Of a stretch of DNA of 29,621 nt, positions 24,183-29,621 are shown piece by piece; the stretch's first letter is position 1; every line of letters starts with the position of its first letter. Both the position numbers and the translations under genes were made by a program. This stretch comes from Cytophagaceae bacterium (lineage in GTDB: Bacteria > Bacteroidota > Bacteroidia > Cytophagales > Spirosomataceae). Location of the stretch: contig JAIXRT010000271.1 in the NCBI GenBank assembly GCA_027485075.1, positions 1 to 29,621 on the forward strand, given 5' to 3'. The notes under the pieces were generated by a model. The model saw only the letters and a program-made list of their open reading frames with translations. It was not told where the DNA came from and searched no databases.

Positions 24183-25832
24183 TTATTTTGACGTCAAAAT
24201 GGACTGGTACTTATTTGGTTTCTGCAATAAGGCTTCACCAGCTTGGATGATGGGGTCATGGTCATTTGCCCATTGATTCACCCCTTTTTGCAAATAATAA
24301 TGTAAAACAATTTCTTGGCTTAATAATTGTTTCAATTCCGCTTGATTGGTTTGAATCTCTTGGTGCAAAGTGATTTTTTCTCCTGCCTTAGCAGCCAGTA
24401 AAGACTGGTGCAACGTGGCATATACGGGGTCTTTTTCGGTCGCAGCGAGTAAGGTTTTTACTTGGGATTGAATGGTACTTTCATAGGTAAAGTCACTTTG
24501 TATTAGCCATGATTCGAAGCTATCTAGATCGGATTGCGCTAATTCAAATTTTGATGCGGGTGAAATACTTGGATTTTTGATCCGATAAGCTACCGCGAAA
24601 AGATATATTTTATACTGTTTTAGCAGCGCATGTATGAAGGGCGACTGCTGTGATTTAAGCATAATTTGATCTGGGGTAATTCCGCCACCTTCCACTACTT
24701 TACGACCAGTTTTTGTTAGAAATGTGCGATTCGTTGAATCTGCATGTGTGATCGCTGATCCATTTTTGTATTCGACAGCTTGAATACAGCGGCCACTTGG
24801 CGTATAATATTTTGCTGTCGTGATTTTAATTTTAGTGTGAAACGGCAAATCACGCGTGACCTGCACCAGTCCTTTGCCATAACTTTTTTGACCTATAATA
24901 ACTGCCCGATCATAATCTTGTAAAACACCTGCGACAATTTCTGCAGCAGAGGCTGAATTTTTATTGATCAAAACAACCATGGGTGTTTCGGTATCAAAGC
25001 TAGCATTTAGTCCTGCATAGGATTTATTCCATTCTTCAATTTTGCCACGCGTTTCAACAATTTTTGTTCCCTTGGGTAGAAACAAATTACAAATATCAAT
25101 GGCTTGAGTAAGGAGTCCACCCGGATTATTTCGTAAATCTAAAATTAGCGACTTCATCCCTTGTTGCTTCAGAGAAACTAGTGCACTTTTCATCTCTTTC
25201 GCTGCACTAGCGTTGAATTCATCCAATTGAATATATCCAATTCCCGGTTGAATTATCCCAAAATAGCTAACATTTTTAATTTGAACGGTGGCACGCGTCA
25301 CGGTTATTTTCTGCGTGTTTTGTGCCCCAGGTCTTTGTATTTCGATCACTAAGGGCGTATTTGCCGCCCCCTTCATTAGCTGGGCAGGATCTGTTTCGGA
25401 TTTGGATAAGATGCGTATATCATTAATTGCGATTAGTTGATCGCCAATCTGTAATCCGGCTTTTTCAGCAGGGCTATCAGATTCGATAAAGGTAATGTGA
25501 TGCTGTTGATTAATCTCGCTGAGTTGAATACCAATCCCTTGGTACTTACCCGTGGTCATTAACAAAAAGTCTTCCAGTTCATCTTCTGGATAAAAAACGG
25601 TATAGGGGTCGAAAGATTTAAGTAATGCATCCACGGATGTTTGCATGGCTTTTTGAGGATCTACTTCATCCACATAATACTTATTCAATTCTTTGAAAAC
25701 AGAGGCATAGATGTCAAGATTTTTGGCAATTTCAAACAATCGGTCATTGGTGGCAACGAACGAAGCTGATGCTATCGAAACCCCTAGCACTAAGCTGAAA
25801 ATAAAGAAGTACCTCTTTTTCGTAAATCTCAT
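24183..25832 (-). CDS. S41-family carboxyl-terminal processing peptidase
   Basis: Periplasmic serine peptidase of 549 residues with an N-terminal signal anchor (residues 7-26). A PDZ domain (about 90-170) begins near YQGIGIQL and contains SPAEKAGLQIGD. The protease core includes YIQLDEF and LDLRNNPGGLL; the Ser/Lys dyad is S295 (NSASAAEI) and K320 (SYGKGLVQ), 25 residues apart as in the family. The C-terminal 170 residues are helical and family-specific. Such enzymes trim C-termini of envelope proteins. Its ATG overlaps the rnpA stop by four bases (ATGA), and tsaB follows after four bases. Confidence 0.94.
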   Translation of the reverse strand: MRFTKKRYFFIFSLVLGVSIASASFVATNDRLFEIAKNLDIYASVFKELNKYYVDEVDPQKAMQTSVDALLKSFDPYTVFYPEDELEDFLLMTTGKYQGIGIQLSEINQQHHITFIESDSPAEKAGLQIGDQLIAINDIRILSKSETDPAQLMKGAANTPLVIEIQRPGAQNTQKITVTRATVQIKNVSYFGIIQPGIGYIQLDEFNASAAKEMKSALVSLKQQGMKSLILDLRNNPGGLLTQAIDICNLFLPKGTKIVETRGKIEEWNKSYAGLNASFDTETPMVVLINKNSASAAEIVAGVLQDYDRAVIIGQKSYGKGLVQVTRDLPFHTKIKITTAKYYTPSGRCIQAVEYKNGSAITHADSTNRTFLTKTGRKVVEGGGITPDQIMLKSQQSPFIHALLKQYKIYLFAVAYRIKNPSISPASKFELAQSDLDSFESWLIQSDFTYESTIQSQVKTLLAATEKDPVYATLHQSLLAAKAGEKITLHQEIQTNQAELKQLLSQEIVLHYYLQKGVNQWANDHDPIIQAGEALLQKPNKYQSILTSK

Positions 25833-26221
25833 GATTTTGCTGTACTAAATTCCTTCAATATGGATTCCATCCGTTTTTTGATCAGGTCATATGGTTCAAT
25901 CGTAGACCCAATATAAACAAAACCTATATAGCAAGGAAGCTCCTCAAAGTCATCTCCTTCGAAAAAGGGCTTAGTTAGTCGGTATGCTTCTCGTATCCGA
26001 CGTTTTATCAAATTACGATCGACTGCTTTTTTGAATTTACGCTTTGGAACTGAAATGACGATTTGCGGCTTCTTTAGGTTTGTATCGGAAGAAGATACCT
26101 GGTACAAAACTCGAAAAGGATAGACAAACCGGTTGTGTACCGTTTGGCTATCCTTTTGGAATAAAGAATCTATAATTTTGAGTTGCGTTAGACGCTCTGA
26201 TTTCGGAAAATTAAATTTCAC
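25829..26221 (-). CDS. rnpA: Ribonuclease P protein component, GTG start
   Basis: Basic protein subunit that assists the RNase P RNA in removing tRNA 5' leaders. The 130-residue protein has the RNR signature in a segment around residues 60-82 with SVPKRKFKKAVDRNLIKRRI. The start is a GTG at 26221-26219 (MKFNFPKSERL); no ATG fits better. It lies 59 bases after rpmH, the classical order, but is followed by the S41 peptidase rather than yidD/yidC. Confidence 0.94.
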   Translation of the reverse strand: MKFNFPKSERLTQLKIIDSLFQKDSQTVHNRFVYPFRVLYQVSSSDTNLKKPQIVISVPKRKFKKAVDRNLIKRRIREAYRLTKPFFEGDDFEELPCYIGFVYIGSTIEPYDLIKKRMESILKEFSTAKS

Positions 26222-26280
26222 GGCAAGAATACTTTATAAGTAACAGCTAGCCAGAAATCAGCTCTACTCTAATCTATGGC

Positions 26281-26436
26281 TTATTTACCTCTCTTCTCGT
26301 CAGAAACAGATAATTTATGACGACCTTTAGCGCGACGTGCAGTTAACACACGACGACCATTTGCAGTAGACATACGCTCACGGAATCCGTGCTTATTCTT
26401 TCTTTTACGTACTGAGGGTTGAAACGTTCTTTTCAT
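26281..26436 (-). CDS. rpmH: Large ribosomal subunit protein bL34
   Basis: A 51-residue very basic protein starting [20 protein letters not shown] and containing [19 protein letters not shown], the near-invariant L34 sequence, ending DEKRGK. It is the first gene of the operon continuing into rnpA and has the strongest-looking promoter in the window. Confidence 0.98.
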   Translation of the reverse strand: MKRTFQPSVRKRKNKHGFRERMSTANGRRVLTARRAKGRHKLSVSDEKRGK

Positions 26437-26481
26437 TGCTTTATTAATTTAAATCCGACCGTTAGAATCGAATTGGGTTTG

Positions 26482-26511
26482 CAAAGGTACGTAAAAATAT
26501 ATTTTTGTCAA
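26482..26511 (-). promoter_or_regulatory. Strong promoter of the rpmH operon
   Basis: On the minus strand TTGACA begins at 26511. TTG (26511-26509) is followed after 19 bases by TACCTTTG (26489-26482). This combines a sigma70-like -35 with the Bacteroidota -7 box. The ATG of rpmH lies 46 bases downstream of the -7 box. Confidence 0.8.
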
Positions 26512-26537
26512 GCCCCGAGTAAAAAAAATATAATATT

Positions 26538-26545
26538 TAAATTTG
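26538..26545 (+). promoter_or_regulatory. Candidate -7 box for the glycosyltransferase gene
   Basis: TAAATTTG fits TAnnTTTG. Transcription would start near 26552, which places the possible TTG start codon at 26550 outside the message and favours the GTG at 26562. No TTTG is seen at the usual spacing. Confidence 0.4.
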
Positions 26546-26561
26546 TTCTTTGTCCCACACC

Positions 26562-27302
26562 GTGAAAGTATCCATTTTAACTGTTGCTTATCAATCGGCT
26601 GCCACCTTAAGGCAGACCATCGATAGTGTATTAAGTCAAGATTATTCCAATATCGAATATTGGGTCATCGATGGAGGTTCAAATGATGGAAGCGTTCAGA
26701 TTTTGGAATCATATGCCGGAAGAGTTCATTTTATTTCAGAAAAGGATTCGGGCATATATGATGCTTTGAATAAAGGCTTGGCACGTATATCAGGTGACAT
26801 TGTTGGCGTAATCGGAGCAGATGATTTTTACCCTACTACTGACGTGATTTCATCCGTTGTAGCTAGTTTTCAAGCAAACCAAACCGATGCCATTTATGGT
26901 GATATTCAATTTGTAGATCCTGAATCTATGCGTGTGGTGCGGTATTGGAAAGCGGGTGCGTATCAAATCAAAAATTGGCTTTACGGTTGGATGCCACCTC
27001 ATTTATCATTTTATGTCAAGCGAGATGTATATGAGCGTTTGGGGAATTATCGAACAGATTTTACGTGTGCTGCCGATTATGAGTGGATGTTGCGTGCGCT
27101 GTATAAACATCGGATTTCTGTTGCTTACTTGCCTAAGTTGCTGATGACCATGCGAAACGGGGGGACAAGCACGGCTTCCTGGAAACACCGCTGGGTAGCT
27201 AATCGAGAGGATCGTAAGGCGTGGGCGTTAAATGATTTAAAGCCTTATTTTTTTACGGTCACACTTAAGCCTATTCGAAAAATCATTCAATTGTTTCAAT
27301 AA
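26562..27302 (+). CDS. Family 2 glycosyltransferase, GTG start
   Basis: GT-A fold sugar transferase of 246 residues. It has the N-terminal strand VSILTVAYQSAATLRQTI, the nucleotide-binding DGGSNDGS, the segment EKDSGIYDALNKGLARISGD and the metal-binding GADD (about residues 87-90). The pattern fits the WcaA/COG0463-type enzymes that work on cell-surface polysaccharides. The sugar donor and acceptor are unknown. The start at GTG 26562 gives MKVSILTV, as is usual for the family; a TTG four codons earlier is possible. It stands alone, not in a polysaccharide cluster, between divergent rpmH and convergent rpsJ. Confidence 0.9.
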   Translation: MKVSILTVAYQSAATLRQTIDSVLSQDYSNIEYWVIDGGSNDGSVQILESYAGRVHFISEKDSGIYDALNKGLARISGDIVGVIGADDFYPTTDVISSVVASFQANQTDAIYGDIQFVDPESMRVVRYWKAGAYQIKNWLYGWMPPHLSFYVKRDVYERLGNYRTDFTCAADYEWMLRALYKHRISVAYLPKLLMTMRNGGTSTASWKHRWVANREDRKAWALNDLKPYFFTVTLKPIRKIIQLFQ

Positions 27303-27334
27303 AAAAACCTCTTCAGTTTCCTGGAGAGGTTTTT
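27303..27334. terminator. Bidirectional terminator between glycosyltransferase and rpsJ
   Basis: AAAAACCTCT and AGAGGTTTTT arms (27303-27312 and 27325-27334) with a 12-base loop. The plus strand ends in a T run and the complement does the same, so it can serve both the glycosyltransferase gene and rpsJ. Confidence 0.9.
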
Positions 27335-27356
27335 TGTGTGCGAAGTCAAACGAAAG

Positions 27357-27662
27357 TTAAACTTTGATTTCAACATCAACACCTGAAGGCAATTCTAATT
27401 TCATCAACGCATCTACTGTTTTGGCAGAAGAAGAGAAGATATCAATTAAACGCTTGTACGTACACAATTGGAATTGCTCACGCGCTTTCTTGTTCACGTG
27501 TGGTGAACGTAATACAGTGAATTTCTCAATTTTTGTAGGTAATGGAATCGGGCCTGAAACAACAGCACCTGTAGCTTTAACCGCCTTAACGATTTTTTCA
27601 GCTGATTTGTCAACCAATGTATGGTCGAACGACTTCAACTTAATGCGAATTTTTTGATTCAT
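27357..27662 (-). CDS. rpsJ: Small ribosomal subunit protein uS10
   Basis: A 101-residue ribosomal protein, also a partner of NusB/NusG in antitermination in studied bacteria. It has the family-typical start [14 protein letters not shown], the conserved loop [28 protein letters not shown] and the closing strand SGVDVEIKV. It is not followed by rplC or preceded by fusA; it has its own promoter (27734-27765), a leader of about 65 bases with a hairpin, and a terminator 23 bases after the stop. So it is a single-gene unit here. Confidence 0.97.
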   Translation of the reverse strand: MNQKIRIKLKSFDHTLVDKSAEKIVKAVKATGAVVSGPIPLPTKIEKFTVLRSPHVNKKAREQFQLCTYKRLIDIFSSSAKTVDALMKLELPSGVDVEIKV

Positions 27663-27668
27663 AAAATT

Positions 27669-27702
27669 TGGTTCATTAGGTGAATACCGCGCGAAAGAAC
27701 CA
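27669..27702 (-). promoter_or_regulatory. Hairpin in the rpsJ leader next to the start codon
   Basis: TGGTTC (27674-27669 as complement) and GAACCA (27697-27702) can form a six-base stem with a 22-base loop ending six bases before the rpsJ ATG. It covers the ribosome binding region and could mediate autoregulation; this is inference from position only. Confidence 0.35.
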
Positions 27703-27733
27703 TTAACTCCGCTAGGTATTTTTATTCGAATGG

Positions 27734-27765
27734 CAAAAGTAAATCATAAAAGGCTGACTACCAAA
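27734..27765 (-). promoter_or_regulatory. Promoter of rpsJ
   Basis: On the minus strand TTTG (27765-27762), 20 bases, then TACTTTTG (27741-27734): a full consensus match. It lies within a few bases of the stop codon of the upstream membrane/TPR gene. Confidence 0.78.
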
Positions 27766-27771
27766 TCTCTG

Positions 27772-29621
27772 TTAGAATTTTTGTCTTGCTACAGCTTGTT
27801 GCAATTCCCGATCAAACACGGATTTACTTGCTATAAATAGCTTTTTATCTAAAACAATTAATCGATTCATAGCCTCTTTGGCATAATCGATTTCACCCAT
27901 TTTCAGCGCTTGAAGTGCATAAATCCACTGGAAAACGGCCTCGTTTTCATTCCACCTAGCCGCCTGCAAACTGGCTTCATACGCTTGTTTTTCTCTTTTA
28001 TGGGCATTCAAAATAAGTATCGCTTCTTGCAGTATGTCGGGTTGGAATGGGTATGCTTCGATGGCCAATAAAGCAGATTTTAGGTCTTTCTTAGGTAGTT
28101 GAGCCCGAGTCATTCGCATCGATTTTTGCCAAAAATCAATGATGTTTTTATACGCATCTAGTTTTCCTGTTGCATCTGAATCCACAACAAGGCTAAGTTT
28201 CTCGAGCGCTCGCAATGGTTTTTGATGATAGTAGTCTTGCCAAGCGTCAAGCAGAAGTAATTCTGGGAAAATGGTATTTCCGTACCCTTTTGCGATCCAT
28301 CGCTGGGTCGGCAAAATGCTTAGCTTGCCTTTGAAAAAAAGCATGGAGTTGTAGATGTTTGCCCAATCACGCAAATCGCCTGTTGGCTCAAGATTTTCAA
28401 CCAAAGGGGTGTCTGTCGAAAAAGTGCCGTTTTTGAGTAAAATGGCAAGTTTATTGGTTCGAATTGCGGGGTCATCTAGTGGCAAATCTACATTGACCTT
28501 TTTCTGGGAATATAATAGATTAGCTTGTGCCAGTGCATTTTTTGGCAAGGCTAATGCTGCTTTTTGGTAAAAATATTGGGCCGAGTCTGCAATCTGAAGA
28601 CTTTCATAGGTGCGAGCCATTTGAGTCAATATGCGCAGATTTTCGGGGAAAATTTGGTTAGCCTTTTGAAGTGTAAATAGAGCTTGAAAGAACTGATTTT
28701 CTTGTTGGAATATATTCGCTAACCCCACATAACTCGCATCTGTCGGATGTTTCATTTGGCTGGTACTCAAATAATAGGCAGCGGTTTCAAGATCGTGCGC
28801 TTCCAGGGCTAAATTTGCCAACCGAAAGCTACTTTGTCCATTTAATTTACTATGTCCCATTGCATTCTGATAGGCAAATTCTGCTTGCTTTTTATCATCT
28901 AGCAACCAGGCAATGTCACCAGATTGATTTGCAAGTGCAGCTTTTACTTGATGCCAGGCGCTTCCATTCCGAGCAAATACCCAGGCAATACTTAGGATAC
29001 TGATACCGATGTAAATTAGAGTCAATGGTACCCGAGGCGCTTTATGTGTAATCTTGTATACAGGTAAATTCTGGCGGATGGGTGTTTGAAAATTACTAAT
29101 CAAGAAAAGAGGGAAAAGTACAGCCATGGTTAATTGGCATATCAAGGTCCAATGTTCCCATGCTGCGATACCTGGATCATTTCCAAGTGAAGCCCAGTTA
29201 AAGAGGATCGCGGTGGCAATTAAACCCAGGCCGATGCGGAGAAGTCCATTGTTTTTGTCATCCCAAAAGAATAAAATCCAACTGGCGATTCCGAAAAGGA
29301 TTGGAGGTATATGCAGTCCTAAATCCCAATATAGATACGTGTTTGCGTAGCTAAGCAACAAATTTGCTATGTAAAATCCGGCTAGTATAGACCAATTTTT
29401 TAAGCTTAGGGAAAAAGAATTCGTGTAGCCAATTTGAAAAATAGCTTGGGGTATCGCAGCTGAGGACAAGATTGAAAGCGCCATGAGGGCAGCAATACCA
29501 AGTATACTTACTTGATCTAAGATAAAAAGGAGTAGTTCCGATGTATTTATTTGCGGTAATGACCAAAAAATAATCCCTAATCCAAGAACCAGGCCACTCC
29601 CTAGATACCTCCAGGAAATGC
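27772..29621 (-). CDS. Membrane protein with C-terminal TPR-like repeats, 5' end outside window
   Basis: The frame is open without a stop to the right edge (615 residues visible), so the Met at 29484 is probably internal and the true start lies outside. Several hydrophobic segments occupy the first 230 or so visible residues, for example around YLGSGLVLGLGIIFW, a stretch with FILDQVSILGIAALM, LLRIGLGLIATAILF and LTLIYIGISILSIAWVF. After that come helical pairs typical of TPR repeats: KKQAEFAYQNAMGHSKL, DLETAAYYLSTSQMKHP, QFFQALFTLQKANQIFP, and others to near the C-terminus. This resembles Bacteroidota membrane TPR proteins of unknown role. No catalytic motif is seen. Confidence 0.82.
   Translation of the reverse strand, partial: ISWRYLGSGLVLGLGIIFWSLPQINTSELLLFILDQVSILGIAALMALSILSSAAIPQAIFQIGYTNSFSLSLKNWSILAGFYIANLLLSYANTYLYWDLGLHIPPILFGIASWILFFWDDKNNGLLRIGLGLIATAILFNWASLGNDPGIAAWEHWTLICQLTMAVLFPLFLISNFQTPIRQNLPVYKITHKAPRVPLTLIYIGISILSIAWVFARNGSAWHQVKAALANQSGDIAWLLDDKKQAEFAYQNAMGHSKLNGQSSFRLANLALEAHDLETAAYYLSTSQMKHPTDASYVGLANIFQQENQFFQALFTLQKANQIFPENLRILTQMARTYESLQIADSAQYFYQKAALALPKNALAQANLLYSQKKVNVDLPLDDPAIRTNKLAILLKNGTFSTDTPLVENLEPTGDLRDWANIYNSMLFFKGKLSILPTQRWIAKGYGNTIFPELLLLDAWQDYYHQKPLRALEKLSLVVDSDATGKLDAYKNIIDFWQKSMRMTRAQLPKKDLKSALLAIEAYPFQPDILQEAILILNAHKREKQAYEASLQAARWNENEAVFQWIYALQALKMGEIDYAKEAMNRLIVLDKKLFIASKSVFDRELQQAVARQKF

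Overview
The window comes from a member of the Bacteroidota, most likely the Cytophagales; the finer placement is inference. The evidence is a porU-porV pair of the type IX secretion system (T9SS), a DUF2480 protein, the long form of IspH, a Bacteroidota-type S10 and L34, and repeated promoters of the form TTTG-N19/20-TAnnTTTG, which is the Bacteroidota sigma-ABfr consensus. The DNA is moderately AT-rich and gene-dense. No gap between genes exceeds about 235 bases. I saw no tRNA or rRNA genes, insertion sequence, phage gene or CRISPR array; this looks like core chromosome.

Layout. 1-1571 (minus): cysS followed by the first codons of a rhomboid protease cut off by the window edge. 1660-3789 (plus): a GNAT-like protein and a PfkB-family kinase in one short operon. 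3786-10462 (minus): a small Ala-rich lipoprotein with its own promoter and terminator, then a SprT-like metalloprotein overlapping porU, then porV, then an M16-family protein that lacks the zinc motif. 10670-16341 (minus): nuoK-L-M-N, the membrane arm of NADH:quinone oxidoreductase, ending in a GtrA-like membrane protein. 16367-17908: divergent DnaQ-like exonuclease and HAD phosphatase whose -10-type (-7) boxes form a perfect inverted repeat. 17909-20671 (minus): a five-gene operon with two proteins of unknown function, exonuclease III, a thioredoxin-like 2Fe-2S ferredoxin and a PD-(D/E)XK nuclease. 20831-22075 (plus): ispH. 22061-26511 (minus): rpmH-rnpA-S41 peptidase-tsaB-DUF2480-fructosamine kinase-like, driven by a strong promoter. 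26562-27302 (plus): a solitary family 2 glycosyltransferase. 27357-27765 (minus): a solitary rpsJ with its own promoter and a leader hairpin. 27772 to the right edge (minus): a membrane/TPR protein whose start lies outside the window.

How the genes work together. PorV and PorU belong to the outer-membrane attachment complex that removes the C-terminal sorting signal of T9SS cargo. NuoK-N form the proton-pumping antiporter-like arm of complex I. RpmH, RnpA and TsaB all serve translation and tRNA maturation. The operon at 17909-20671 groups nucleic-acid-processing and Fe-S proteins.

The most striking features are an 18-base A tract inside porU that could make secretion phase-variable, a TTG-started gtrA gene in the same frame as nuoN just 12 bases after its stop, a 57-residue Lpp-like lipoprotein ending in lysine, and the five-gene nuclease/ferredoxin operon.
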